This document shows positions 54,365-63,814 of a stretch of 64,000 bases of DNA, in pieces. Origin of the DNA: CAVRUD01 sp963849635 (lineage in GTDB: Bacteria > Chloroflexota > Chloroflexia > Thermomicrobiales > UBA6265); the NCBI GenBank assembly GCA_963849635.1, contig CAWKIA010000022.1, forward strand, positions 1-64,000. Direction: 5' to 3'. The notes under the pieces were generated by a model that was not told the DNA's origin, ran no database searches, and saw only the letters and a program-made list of their open reading frames with translations. The translations under genes and the position numbers were made by a program. Position 1 is the first letter of the stretch. The number at the start of each line of letters is the position of its first letter.

Positions 54365-55336
54365 TTGACTGATGGAACGACGACGACCATGAGCTTTCCG
54401 GATGGCCGCGACCGCTGGCCCGGCGCCTTGCGCCCAGAGCGCAAGATGAGCCTCGGCGTGATGGTCCCGATCTCGCAGGGGTCCCATTTCGGCGGGCTTC
54501 CCCGCTTCAAGGACATGCTGGAGATTACCAGGGTCGCCCAAGATGTCGGCTTCGATGTCGCCTGGTTCGCCGACCATCTGGTCATCGGGCATCCAGACGA
54601 TCTCGACCAGCAACGCGGGGTCTGGGAGTGCTACACCATGATGTCCGGCGTGGCTGCCGCGACCGACAAGATCATCCTCGGCTCACTGGTTTCATGCGTC
54701 GGTTTCCGCTCGCCCGGCTTGCTGGCCAAGGTGGCCGAATCGCTCGACGAGATCAGCGACGGCCGCTCGATCCTTGGTCTCGGCGCTGGATGGCACGAGC
54801 CAGAGTACCGGATGTTTGGCTATCCTTTCGACCACCGGGTCAGCCGGTTCGAGGAGGCCGTCCAGGTCATCCATCCCCTCCTGCGCGGCGAGACGGTGAC
54901 CTTCAACGGCGCCTATTACCAGAACGAGGCATGCGTCAACATACCGGTCGGTCCGCGGCCAGGCGGCATTCCGATTCTGGTTGGCACCTCCGGGCACCGG
55001 ATGCTGCGCATCTCCGCCCGGTTCGCGGACGCCTGGAACACCGTCTGGCACACGGACCCCGCTGTCGTCGCCGAGCGATTCAAGGCGGTCGATGACGCCT
55101 GCATCGATGTCGGCCGCGATCCGGCCACGCTTGTCCGCACCGCCGGCGGCAACTACGCCGTCGAGGGCTACACCGGCGTCCGCCCCGATCCGATGCGCGG
55201 CTCGCCGGAAGAGATCGCCGAGCAGCTACGCGGCTTCCAGGACCTGGGCCTCGCCCACTACGTGGTCGGCCTCGATCCGTGTACGCCTAAGAGCCTCGAA
55301 GCATTTGCGCGGACCATTGAGTTGTTCGACGCATAG
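54365..55336 (+). CDS. LLM class (F420-type) oxidoreductase
   Basis: A 323-residue TIM-barrel enzyme with KMSLGVMVPISQG at the start of the fold, VGFDVAWFADHLVIGH, DEISDGRSILGLGAGWHEPE, YRMFGYPFDHRVSRFEEAVQ, RPGGIPILVGTSGHRMLRIS and the C-terminal GSPEEIAEQLRGF. These are typical of F420-dependent LLM proteins. The start is TTG 54365, seven bases after GGAGGAG. The family is large and the substrate cannot be assigned. Confidence 0.9.
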   Translation: MTDGTTTTMSFPDGRDRWPGALRPERKMSLGVMVPISQGSHFGGLPRFKDMLEITRVAQDVGFDVAWFADHLVIGHPDDLDQQRGVWECYTMMSGVAAATDKIILGSLVSCVGFRSPGLLAKVAESLDEISDGRSILGLGAGWHEPEYRMFGYPFDHRVSRFEEAVQVIHPLLRGETVTFNGAYYQNEACVNIPVGPRPGGIPILVGTSGHRMLRISARFADAWNTVWHTDPAVVAERFKAVDDACIDVGRDPATLVRTAGGNYAVEGYTGVRPDPMRGSPEEIAEQLRGFQDLGLAHYVVGLDPCTPKSLEAFARTIELFDA

Positions 55337-55413
55337 GTTCGGTGGGCATCACCGGCGCGAACCAACTGATGACCAGGGATAACGCGTCCTGACCAGCCAA
55401 CCCGGAAACCCAC

Positions 55414-55532
55414 GTAGGGGCGGACCTCCGTGTCCGCCCGATCCCTGACCAATTTGTACCGGGTTGGACACGCCGTTTCCGGTTCGGTACGCCGAGTTTG
55501 GTGGCCGGGCGGACACGGAGGTCCGCCCCTAC
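55414..55532. repeat. MITE-like palindrome-ended repeat, copy B
   Basis: 119 bases with near-perfect inverted ends of about 27 bp: GTAGGGGCGGACCTCCGTGT at the left, and the right end its complement finishing GTCCGCCCCTAC. The core (TTGGACACGCCGTTTCCGG) resembles copy A at 24804. It lies about 75 bases after the oxidoreductase stop. Confidence 0.75.
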
Positions 55533-55581
55533 ATCATCGGCATTGTGCTGGACTGTGAATGGCGTTGCGGAATAGCGAGTT

Positions 55582-55610
55582 CCGGCCCGGTCTCTCTGTG
55601 ACCGGGCCGG
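55582..55610 (+). terminator. hairpin terminator candidate
   Basis: CCGGCCCGGTC pairs perfectly with GACCGGGCCGG around a seven-base loop. The bases after it are T-containing (TGTCTATCATTC) but have no full T-run. It could end transcription from the oxidoreductase gene upstream. Confidence 0.6.
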
Positions 55611-55909
55611 TGTCTATCATTCTCAATCCGTCCGCGCTCCTGGGGCACCGGTGGAGGATGCCCAGCGCGCTACCGAATTGGATTAGTCACGGCTTTGACG
55701 CGCTAAGAGGGGGCGGCACTTGTGCTCAGGACCAAGGGGACAGTAGCGACGGGTCCGCCCCCGCGCGTTTGTCCCGATGGGCAATCTCCAGCTGAGCAGA
55801 GCGCCGCGGATGGATCCTGATACATGCGAGTTTCTGCGACCCCAAAGATGGCGTAGGATGCCGGACTGTCGGTTGCTCGTCGCAATCGGGTGTTGAGCAG
55901 GAGGAATCA

Positions 55910-56839
55910 GTGGAAATAGCCTCGCCTCGGCGCCGGCCACTCAAAGTCGGGCTGATGCTACCGGACACTGAGTACGAGATGGGCGGCAAGAGTCCACGCT
56001 GGGCCGACCTGGCGGAGATGGCACGCACGGCGGAGCAGGCTGGGTTCGATTCGATCTGGGTGGCGGATCACCTGCTGTACCGATTCGACAACGTCTCCAC
56101 TCGGGCGCCATGGGAGTGTTGGTCTCTGCTGAGTGGCTTTGCCGCGATCACCGCGCGGATTGAACTCGGCCCAATGGTGACCTGCACCGGTTTCCGCAAT
56201 CCAGCTCTGCTCGCCAAGACCGCCGCGACCGTCGACGAGATGTCGAACGGCCGCCTGATACTGGGGCTGGGCGCCGGCTGGCACGAGCCCGAATTCCGGG
56301 CCTACAACTACCCCTTCGATCACCGAGTCTCCCGGTTCGAAGAGGCGTTCACGATCGTTCGGACGCTCCTCCGCGAGGGGTACATCGATTTCGAAGGCAC
56401 CTTCTACGCCGCACGGGACTGTGAACTGCGCCCACGCGGCCCCCGTCCCGGCGGACCACCGCTGATGATCGGAAGCCTCAGCCCGAGGATGCTGGAACTC
56501 ACGGCCCGGCACGCCGACGCCTGGAACGCCTGGCACCTCAGCTTCCCCGAGAAGATCGCCCCGGCCCGGGAGAAGGTCGACGCCGCCTGCGCGGCAGTCG
56601 GCCGTGACCCCGCCACCCTCGAACGCACGGTGATGGTCCTGGTGGACTTTCCAGGCGCCGGAAATCGGCCGCCCCGTGAAACGGGACCTTTCTTGACCGG
56701 ATCGCCGGAGGAGTTGGCGCAGACGCTGCGCGCGTTTGCGGGCGAGGGCATCTCCCACGTCCAGATTGTGCTTGACCCCAACACCGTCGAGAGCATCGAG
56801 CTGCTGGCGCCGACTCTTGAGATACTCGATCGCGACTAG
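55910..56839 (+). CDS. LLM class (F420-type) oxidoreductase
   Basis: A 309-residue enzyme of the same group. It has PLKVGLMLPDTEYEMGGKSP, then AGFDSIWVADHLLYRF, MSNGRLILGLGAGWHEPEFR, YNYPFDHRVSRFEEAFTIVR, RPGGPPLMIGSLSPRMLELT and GSPEELAQTLRAFAGEGISH. GTG 55910 lies five bases after GGAGG. It is followed after 27 bases by a close paralogue, so the two are probably one transcript. Confidence 0.9.
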   Translation: MEIASPRRRPLKVGLMLPDTEYEMGGKSPRWADLAEMARTAEQAGFDSIWVADHLLYRFDNVSTRAPWECWSLLSGFAAITARIELGPMVTCTGFRNPALLAKTAATVDEMSNGRLILGLGAGWHEPEFRAYNYPFDHRVSRFEEAFTIVRTLLREGYIDFEGTFYAARDCELRPRGPRPGGPPLMIGSLSPRMLELTARHADAWNAWHLSFPEKIAPAREKVDAACAAVGRDPATLERTVMVLVDFPGAGNRPPRETGPFLTGSPEELAQTLRAFAGEGISHVQIVLDPNTVESIELLAPTLEILDRD

Positions 56840-56866
56840 AACGCCTCACGTGTCGGGAGGACCACA

Positions 56867-57781
56867 GTGCCTCGCCCCCTCAAAGTCGGTATCCAGTTGC
56901 CCGAAGTGGAACGACCCGCCTCCTGGCGTGATTTGTTGCATATGGCCCAGGCCGCCGAAGCAGTCGGACTCGACTCAATCTGGGTCGCCGACCATCTGCT
57001 CTATCGAGATGACAACCACCAGACGGATGTAGCGCCGTGGGAAGCCTGGTCGATACTGGCGGCCCTGGCTGCCATCACCGAACGGATCGAGATCGGGCCA
57101 CTGGTGGCCTGCACCGCCTTCCACAACCCGGCGATGATCGCCAAGAAGGCCGAGACGATCGACGAGATCAGCGGCGGCCGCCTTATCCTGGGCCTCGGCT
57201 CTGGTTGGAACCAGCCCGAGTTCGACGCCTACGGCTTCCCCTTCGATCATCGCTACTCGCGGTTCGCGGAATCGTTCGAGATCATCAGGTCGCTTCTCCG
57301 GGACGGCCAGGTTGATTTCAACGGAAACTACTACTCAGCCCGCGACTGCACATTGGTTCCCCGCGGACCACGGCCGCACGGGCTCCCTATCCTGATCGGG
57401 ACCCGGGGCGAGCACATGCTGCGGCAGTGCGCCGCCCATGCGGATGGCTGGAACGCCTGGTACGCCTGGTTCGACAACGACGTCGAGCGCTTGCCTCCGC
57501 TTTTGGCTGAGGTCGACGCTGCATGCGCCGCTGTCGGGCGCGACCCCGCGAGCCTGGAGAGGTCCGCCGCACTGCTGATTCAGTTTCCTGACCTGGACGG
57601 TGTGACGAAGTACGCTTCGGCCGGAGCGAAGCCGATCACCGGATCGCCGGACGCGATTGCCACCGCCCTGTGCCGGTGTGCCGACCTCGGGGTAGCGCAT
57701 GTTCAGATCGTGCTCGACCCGAACACGAGCGAGGCGATCTCGGCACTGGCACCCGTCCTCTCCGCTCTGGACAACACTTGA
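56867..57781 (+). CDS. LLM class (F420-type) oxidoreductase
   Basis: A 304-residue paralogue of the preceding gene: LKVGIQLPEVERPASWRDLL, VGLDSIWVADHLLYRDDNHQ, ISGGRLILGLGSGWNQPEFD, YGFPFDHRYSRFAESFEIIR, GLPILIGTRGEHMLRQCAAH and GSPDAIATALCRCADLGVAH. GTG 56867 follows GGGAGG. The two share most motifs and probably came from a duplication. The cofactor is likely F420 or FMN. The substrate is unknown. Confidence 0.9.
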   Translation: MPRPLKVGIQLPEVERPASWRDLLHMAQAAEAVGLDSIWVADHLLYRDDNHQTDVAPWEAWSILAALAAITERIEIGPLVACTAFHNPAMIAKKAETIDEISGGRLILGLGSGWNQPEFDAYGFPFDHRYSRFAESFEIIRSLLRDGQVDFNGNYYSARDCTLVPRGPRPHGLPILIGTRGEHMLRQCAAHADGWNAWYAWFDNDVERLPPLLAEVDAACAAVGRDPASLERSAALLIQFPDLDGVTKYASAGAKPITGSPDAIATALCRCADLGVAHVQIVLDPNTSEAISALAPVLSALDNT

Positions 57782-57903
57782 GCGTACATTTCTCGTTGCT
57801 GGTCGGTTGCGTGCATAGTTGACGACGTGGCCTTCTCCGGCCACAGTGCCCAGGTAACCGGGTGGCAGAGGATTCGGCCTGGATCGCGAAACCGGAGGGT
57901 GAG

Positions 57904-58894
57904 ATGGCAGACCAATTCGCGCTCGGTTTGGATTTCGGTGGAACCAAGGTTCTGGCGGCCGTGGTTAATGTCTCCACCGGCGAGGTGATGGCGACCTCCA
58001 AGAAGCGGACCAAGGCGACCGACGGCCCAGACGAATTGATCGCGCGCCTTGTCGCCTCCAGCGAAGGCGCGATCAATGGAGCCAATCTCCCGAAGAAGAG
58101 CAATATCGCCGGAATCGGCGTGGGGATCGCCGGCCAGGTAGACGCCGAACGCGGCATCCTGATCGGGACCCCAAACCTGAGCCAGGCGACTGTCAACCTG
58201 CCGATCGCCGCCCGGCTGTCGGACCACTTCGGGGTGCCGACCGCCCTGCGCAACGACGTCCAGGTAGCGGCCCTCGGGGAGTCCGAATTTGGGGCAGGCA
58301 AGGCAGCCCCGGACTTTCTCTGCATCTTCGTTGGCACAGGGATCGGCGGGGCATTGGTCCGCGGAGGGCGGCTGCTCACCGGCGCCTCAGGCGCCGCCGG
58401 CGAGATCGGCCATCTGGTGGTCGCGGCCGGGGGCCGGTTCTGCGGGTGTGGCGGCCGGGGTCACCTCGGAGGCCTATGCCTCGCGGACAGCAATCACGAA
58501 GGTGCTCCAGGCGGAACTGCACCGGGGCCGGCCCTCCAGCCTTCGTGATATTGCCGACGCCACCGACGAAGACGGCGGCGCCGCGTTTCGATCCGGCGTT
58601 CTGGCGAAAGCCATCGAAGGTGGCGACGATCTCACGATTGAGGCGGTGACTGAGGCTGGTTACTATCTGGGGCTGGGGATCGCGTCGGCGATCAACATCT
58701 TGAATCCGAGCCGGATTGTGCTCGGCGGCGGCGTGATTGAGGCCGTGCCGATGCTCTACGATATTGCCATCGAGCGAGCGCGGAAAGAGGCATTACCGGC
58801 CGCGTCGAAGGCGATGACGTTCGCCAAGGCGGGCCTGGGCGACAATGCCGGCGTGGTCGGTGCGGCCCTGCTTGGCGCCCTGGCCGCTGGGTAA
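57904..58894 (+). pseudogene. ROK-family sugar kinase, one frameshift
   Basis: ATG 57904 follows GGAGGG. The ATP motif is ALGLDFGGTKVLAAVV, the second LCIFVGTGIGGALVRGGRL, then GASGAAGEIGHLVVAAGGRF and the zinc motif CGCGGRGHL. There the frame shifts near 58470, where extra bases separate GHL from EAYASRTAITKVLQAEL. The rest, ILNPSRIVLGGGVIEAVPML to ALLGALAAG, follows in another frame to 58894. Joined, about 330 residues, normal for glucokinase-type ROK proteins. It probably phosphorylates a hexose. Confidence 0.85.
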
Positions 58895-59187
58895 TCCTCC
58901 TGACACCTGGGCGCAGATGTCGGCCCGCAACGAGGACCGCCAATGCCGAAGTGCTAAACTGGCCGGGTGGTATGCGATCTTGATTATCGATGAGTCGCTG
59001 GAGGTTGCGGCGGCCCGCTGGAGGACGAGCGGCCGCAGAATAAGGAGCGGTGGGGAGTTCCAGGATAGCCCAATGGGAGCCAAGTCAACTTCACGAACAC
59101 GAACGCCATAGTCGGAGCGGGAATAGCAGGACGCGACGGTCGCGAATGGTTGCGAGCCGCGCGTGCGGAAGGACGCGGGAATTTACG

Positions 59188-60267
59188 ATGGTGACCCCAG
59201 GTCAAGGAACAACCAACACCGAAGTTGCGGTCTTTGTCGACTACGAAAACATCAGGTACTCGACGATCAACTCATACGGACGCGAGCCAGATCCCGTTGC
59301 ATGGCGCGATAAGGCGCTCAAGTACGGCCTGATGGCGGTCGCCAAGGCCTACGCGGACTTCGATCAGCATCCGGCCCAGGCGCGCACCCGGCTCGATGTG
59401 GCGGGTTTCGAGGCTCAGCATTACCCATCCAAGCGCTCGTTTGATCAAACCGGCCGAGAGAAGATCGAAACCCGGTCGGATCTCAACTTTGTGATCGATG
59501 TCATTAACACAGCCCTGGCGCGGCCTGATATCCGGGTCTTCCTCCTCTTTACGGGCGACAAAGACTTCATCCGAGTCGTGACCACCTTGCGGAACCGATT
59601 GGGCAAACGGGTCGTAATCTGCGGCGTGCCTGGTTCAGTCAGCCCTGATCTGGTCGCCGCCGCGGGCGAGGAAGATCCGCTGCAGATCGCCCAGTCCGTC
59701 GATGTCGATCTGGCGGTGATCCGCGCGATCGACGCCTACATCCAGCAACTCCACGACGGTTTTGTGCCAACGCAGAGCCACATGAGCCGCACCCTCTGGC
59801 GGTTCCTCGATCGCAGTCTCTTGCCCTCGGAGCACATTGAGGCAAAGGTGATGGAATTCCTGCGCAAGGGGATCCTGACGAAGCGCCAGACGGTCAACGG
59901 CCAGGGTCAGGAGCTCGTGACCACCGAGCTGAACGGCGGTCACCCGCTCGTGCAAGAGGCGCTGCCGAACTACCGCCAGCAGTATGAGGCGGATGCGGCC
60001 AGGGCGCGATTGGGTCTGCCCGCGGACGAGGAAATCGACGAGGACGAGCTGTACGCAGACCAGTACGATGAGGATGACTACGAGGCGGACGTAGAGGAAC
60101 TCGAAGCGGAGACGGATGTTGTGCTGCCCGCCATCGGTGTGGCTGCCATCGACCGGGACGACGATTACGAGTCCGACGTCGACCTCGACGACGATAACCG
60201 CGGCAATCTGATCCAGCCGGAAAGCTCACGCTTTTCCCGCACGGCAACGCGGACGCGACCGCGCTAG
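59188..60267 (+). CDS. NYN domain (LabA/DUF88) protein with acidic tail
   Basis: A 359-residue protein. The NYN fold begins VAVFVDYENIRYSTINSYGR with the first Asp. LNFVIDVINTALARPDIRVF and LLFTGDKDFIRVVTTLRNRL carry the other acidic residues of a PIN-like metal site, so RNA cleavage is possible. Residues about 190-265 include a winged-helix-like segment (MEFLRKGILTKRQTVNGQGQ), as in NYN proteins with an added OST-HTH-type region. The last 90 residues are very acidic (DEEIDEDELYADQYDEDDYE). The target RNA is unknown. Confidence 0.85.
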   Translation: MVTPGQGTTNTEVAVFVDYENIRYSTINSYGREPDPVAWRDKALKYGLMAVAKAYADFDQHPAQARTRLDVAGFEAQHYPSKRSFDQTGREKIETRSDLNFVIDVINTALARPDIRVFLLFTGDKDFIRVVTTLRNRLGKRVVICGVPGSVSPDLVAAAGEEDPLQIAQSVDVDLAVIRAIDAYIQQLHDGFVPTQSHMSRTLWRFLDRSLLPSEHIEAKVMEFLRKGILTKRQTVNGQGQELVTTELNGGHPLVQEALPNYRQQYEADAARARLGLPADEEIDEDELYADQYDEDDYEADVEELEAETDVVLPAIGVAAIDRDDDYESDVDLDDDNRGNLIQPESSRFSRTATRTRPR

Positions 60268-60423
60268 AGGTCAGAGGTTGACGCGGATCGCTTGAACAAC
60301 GTGGCGGAATGGATGCTTCAATGGCGACGCCTCCAGGTCGTCAAGAATCCCCAAAACCGCGCCGTCCGGGATCGGTAAAATCCCGGGCGGCTAGGACATG
60401 GCGTCAACCTTCCACCCAGCACC

Positions 60424-61365
60424 CTACACTCCCTCCGCCGCAACCCAATCCTCCGTCACCACCAACCAGAACGCCAGACCGGCGAACGAGCCATACGGGG
60501 CAAATCGAGCAGTGATCTCGGTGTCGGCGATGAGCTCACCAGCCGCGTTTCCCATCCTGGCGGCGTATGTCGGCCGGGTCCACGAATCGAGGATCAGGCG
60601 GGACGACCGCCCAAACAGGGTCATCGCGTGCGCCGCCGCATATGGCCCGATCCCCGGCAGGGCCAGCAGACGCTTGGCCAGCTCGTCGTCAGGGAGGTCA
60701 GGTTCGGCGGCCTGGGCCAGCCCGTCCAGATCAAGTGACCCGTCCGCCACCATTGTCGCGATCGAACGCAAATAGGGTGCGCGATAGCCTGCCTTGACCG
60801 TCTCGCGGTAGAACGACTCTGGCGCATCGGCCATCACCGCCGGGAGAGGGAAGGCACGCCCTTCCCAACCGGACGGTGGCGCGTCCGGTGCCGGCTCGCC
60901 CAGATGCTCGACGATCGCCCGGACCATGCGCACCGTTCCGGACCATGCGCAGTTGGTCGTGCAGACCGTCTTGATGATGTCCTCGAAGGCGGTTGCACTG
61001 CGCGCCATCCGCCCTGCTCCCCGCGTGCACCAGGCAAGAGTGGGATCCGCCTGGGCCAGGGCATAGAACGGCGACAGATCGGCGTCCAAACGGAGCATGT
61101 GCCGGACGGTCCCCAACGCCGGTTCCACTGCCTCGGAGGTCAGGACTGCTCCCGGGGCCGTCACCACGGCGATATCTGGCCCGATCGAGGCGACGCGGAC
61201 GGTCCTTGGACCGCCAGGCAAGCAGATCGTGACCGAGAAAGATCGGTCTTCCTCGTCGATGGTCACGGGCGGCAGAGACGTCAACCCATGCGAACAGACC
61301 GTACGCCAGAAGTCGACAGGCTCGCCGCCTGCCCCGACCAGTGCGATTCGTCCTACCTCAGTCAC
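60424..61365 (-). CDS. HhH-GPD DNA glycosylase
   Basis: A 313-residue base-excision repair protein. The helix-hairpin-helix is LLALPGIGPYAAAHAMTLFG, followed by LILDSWTRPTYAARM with the catalytic Asp. In bifunctional 8-oxoguanine glycosylases the hairpin is G-x-K with a lyase Lys; here Tyr sits there, so a monofunctional 3-methyladenine/AlkA-like activity is likely. The N-terminal domain of about 95 residues has the strand-rich OGG_N/AlkA_N plan. It stands alone. Confidence 0.88.
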   Translation of the reverse strand: MTEVGRIALVGAGGEPVDFWRTVCSHGLTSLPPVTIDEEDRSFSVTICLPGGPRTVRVASIGPDIAVVTAPGAVLTSEAVEPALGTVRHMLRLDADLSPFYALAQADPTLAWCTRGAGRMARSATAFEDIIKTVCTTNCAWSGTVRMVRAIVEHLGEPAPDAPPSGWEGRAFPLPAVMADAPESFYRETVKAGYRAPYLRSIATMVADGSLDLDGLAQAAEPDLPDDELAKRLLALPGIGPYAAAHAMTLFGRSSRLILDSWTRPTYAARMGNAAGELIADTEITARFAPYGSFAGLAFWLVVTEDWVAAEGV

Positions 61366-61558
61366 CCATTGTGCTCCTGATCTGCCATGCCGACGGGCAT
61401 ATACGTCGGCCCAATCAAGTCAACTGTGCCAAGCCTTCAGCGACGGACCCGGTAGCGCAAGTGGGTGACGCCACTCTCACCTTCGAGCACACTGATCCGC
61501 TCGAGACGGTTGAGGCATATCCCGACACCAGTGTGCGCAATCTCAGCCGAAACACGAC

Positions 61559-62113
61559 CTAGCCGCCGGTCGGTTGGTAGGTAAGGTAGAGGACGCCGGT
61601 GCTGAAGGTTTGGGATTCGACGAGCTTCAAAGGTTTCTGGGCATTGATATCGTCGAAGAGGCGCTTGCCACGGCCGACGACGATCGGGTGAACGAGCAGG
61701 CGGAGTTCGTCGAGGAGGCCGTCGCGCAACAGTGAGTGGACCAGGATGCCGCTGCCGGTCATCGCGATGTCCATTCCGGGCTGCTGCTTCAGCTTGGTGA
61801 GTTCGTCGGCGACGTTGTCTTTGATCAGTGTCGAGTTCTGCCAGGCGTCAACGTTGTCGAGGGTGGAGGAGACGACGACTTTAGGCGTGGTGTTCATGCG
61901 ATCGGCGAAATCGTTCTCGGCGCTCGATTGACTCGGCCAGAAGCCGGCGAACTCCTGGTAGGTCACTCGGCCCAGGAGCATGGTGTCGCTTGCGGCCATC
62001 TGCTCACCGATAGCCGCCCCCATCTCGTCGTTGAAGTAGGGGAAGTGCCACTGGTCCGGCGCCTCGTAAACGCCGTCGAGGGAAATGAACAGGCTGGCGA
62101 CGATCTTTCGCAT
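61559..62113 (-). CDS. dihydrofolate reductase/RibD C-terminal family protein
   Basis: A 184-residue NADPH-binding reductase-fold protein: MRKIVASLFISLDGVYEAPD at the start, then SDTMLLGRVTYQEFAGFWPS, KVVVSSTLDNVDAWQNSTLI and DIAMTGSGILVHSLLRDGLL, DELRLLVHPIVVGRGKRLF. These are family signatures. The reaction is unknown for this subgroup, which differs from true riboflavin RibD. The start is ATG 62113 with AAGGA eleven bases upstream. Confidence 0.9.
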   Translation of the reverse strand: MRKIVASLFISLDGVYEAPDQWHFPYFNDEMGAAIGEQMAASDTMLLGRVTYQEFAGFWPSQSSAENDFADRMNTTPKVVVSSTLDNVDAWQNSTLIKDNVADELTKLKQQPGMDIAMTGSGILVHSLLRDGLLDELRLLVHPIVVGRGKRLFDDINAQKPLKLVESQTFSTGVLYLTYQPTGG

Positions 62114-62387
62114 GGCGATTGGCTTCCTTTCGTTGGACAAACGCACCGCGTGCGAAACTGTCAAATTCGCTTCGCGGTGGCTGCAACTACCATCGCCTAG
62201 ACAGGATCTACGCACTTGTCGAACGAACTTCAATTGAAGTGATATGGCGGCGCGCGCATGCCGGGCGAAATGAGCCATGCGGGGGGCAGGGTGATCTCAG
62301 CAGGCCATATGACCGGGTACCGCTTACCCATCGCCACATCCAGCGCGCTCCCCACGTGTCTCGACGGTACCATCGGCTACGCCCGGC

Positions 62388-63716
62388 TCACACTCCACGT
62401 TGGTCATTGGCAGTTTTGTGAGTAACCCGCGACAGCTCTCGCTCCACGACCTCGCGCCGTGCGCCCGTCATCGCACGCTCGGTGATAGTTGTGAAGAACG
62501 GGACGAGGAGAAGGAGGTTGAGCGCCGCGCCAATGGCAAAGACCGCCCGCACACCGATGAGCTCCGCGACGATCCCGGCCAGGGCGGCCCCGACGGCCAT
62601 TGCACCGTAGCCGAAGAGCCGGAACGCTCCTCCGACCCTGCCCTGCAGCTCGTCCGGTACCACCTGCTGCCGGATCGAGACGACCACCACTCCCCACATC
62701 GTTCCGCCCAGACCGCCCAGGATGACGACGGCGCCGATCAACCAGACGTTCGACGTCACCGCCGGAGCGCCAACCAGCAAGACCGTACCCAGAATATCGG
62801 CCAGGATCGCCCACCGCCGGCCTATCCGCCCCAGGATCGGCCCGGCCAGCACCGTCCCCGCCAGCCCACCCACCCCTAGCCCAGTGAGGAGAACGCCGTA
62901 CTCGACGGTGGAGAGGCCCATCGGACCGGGCTCGACCGCGAAGAGAACCAGCACCGCCAGCCAGGCACTCCATCCCAGATTCATGACCGCCACGATGACG
63001 GCCAGCGCCCGGAGCAACGCGTTGCCCCAGAGGTAGCGCAACCCCGCGACGATCTCGGCGGTCAATGACGTGCGCAACAGGCCAGCATCGAAACGCGCGG
63101 CCCGGCGCGCCGGCAACCCCAGCAGGATGACCGCGCCACCAAGGTATAACGCGGCGCTCGACCCGACCGTGAACGCGGCTCCAAGTGCGATCAGCAATCC
63201 GCCCAAGGGCGGGCCGACAAACTCGTTCGCGGCCGTCTGGGTGCCGATCAGGCGGGCATTGGCGCCCTCCAATCGATTGGAAGCGATGATCGTGGGCAGC
63301 ACGGCGGTTGCCGCGGTATCCGCCAGGGTCTCAGCAATGCCGGCCAGGAGCGCCGCGACATAGAGCAGCGCGATCGCATCCCAACCCGCCCCAATGGTGA
63401 CCGCAAGCAGGGCAACCACACCACCACGAAGCAGGTTGGCGCCGATCATCACCTGACGCCGGTCGAGACGGTCAACCAACGCGCCGGCGTGGAGGGCGAA
63501 GAGCAGCCACGGCAGCGTCAGGGCGACGCCGACGCCCGCGACCAAACCTGGAGAATCGGTCTGACGGGCGGCCAGGACCGGCAGGGCGAACTTGAAGAGG
63601 CCGTCGGCCAGGTTCGTGGCCGCCGAGGCCGTCCACAGCGCTCCGAACGCGGCGCTCTCAGCCGAAACCGACCGGCGGCCTCGCCTCGATCCCACTCCCC
63701 AAACCCTGACCGCCAT
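62388..63716 (-). CDS. MFS transporter
   Basis: A 442-residue protein with about twelve helices. The first loop signature is GALVDRLDRRQVMIGANLLR. VRQQ-like SIRQQVVPDELQGRVGGAFR occurs near the end, as in MFS_3 enterobactin/macrolide efflux relatives. It is related to the transporter at 33785. The start ATG 63716 has no strong binding site. It is divergent from a CGNR-type regulator gene, suggesting regulated efflux. Confidence 0.87.
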   Translation of the reverse strand: MAVRVWGVGSRRGRRSVSAESAAFGALWTASAATNLADGLFKFALPVLAARQTDSPGLVAGVGVALTLPWLLFALHAGALVDRLDRRQVMIGANLLRGGVVALLAVTIGAGWDAIALLYVAALLAGIAETLADTAATAVLPTIIASNRLEGANARLIGTQTAANEFVGPPLGGLLIALGAAFTVGSSAALYLGGAVILLGLPARRAARFDAGLLRTSLTAEIVAGLRYLWGNALLRALAVIVAVMNLGWSAWLAVLVLFAVEPGPMGLSTVEYGVLLTGLGVGGLAGTVLAGPILGRIGRRWAILADILGTVLLVGAPAVTSNVWLIGAVVILGGLGGTMWGVVVVSIRQQVVPDELQGRVGGAFRLFGYGAMAVGAALAGIVAELIGVRAVFAIGAALNLLLLVPFFTTITERAMTGARREVVERELSRVTHKTANDQRGV

Positions 63717-63772
63717 CCAGCACTCCCGTAGTTGACGACCGGTGCGCTACCAGGTAGGCTCAACTTGTCATA

Positions 63773-63797
63773 GGTCAATGACGTATTACATATGACC
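63773..63797. promoter_or_regulatory. candidate operator between MFS and CGNR genes
   Basis: GGTCA (63773-63777) and TGACC (63793-63797) form a dyad with 15 bases between, in an A/T-rich divergent region. It could bind the regulator encoded to the right and control both genes. No strong promoter was confirmed. Confidence 0.35.
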
Positions 63798-63814
63798 ATA
63801 GCATGGAGTCAGTA

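Larger units (their letters stand above)
55337..55909. other. intergenic region between two oxidoreductase genes
   Basis: 573 bases without a supported gene. It holds the MITE-like copy B and the hairpin at 55582. The rest (55620-55890) has no recognised signal until GGAGGAATC just before the next start. Confidence 0.45.
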
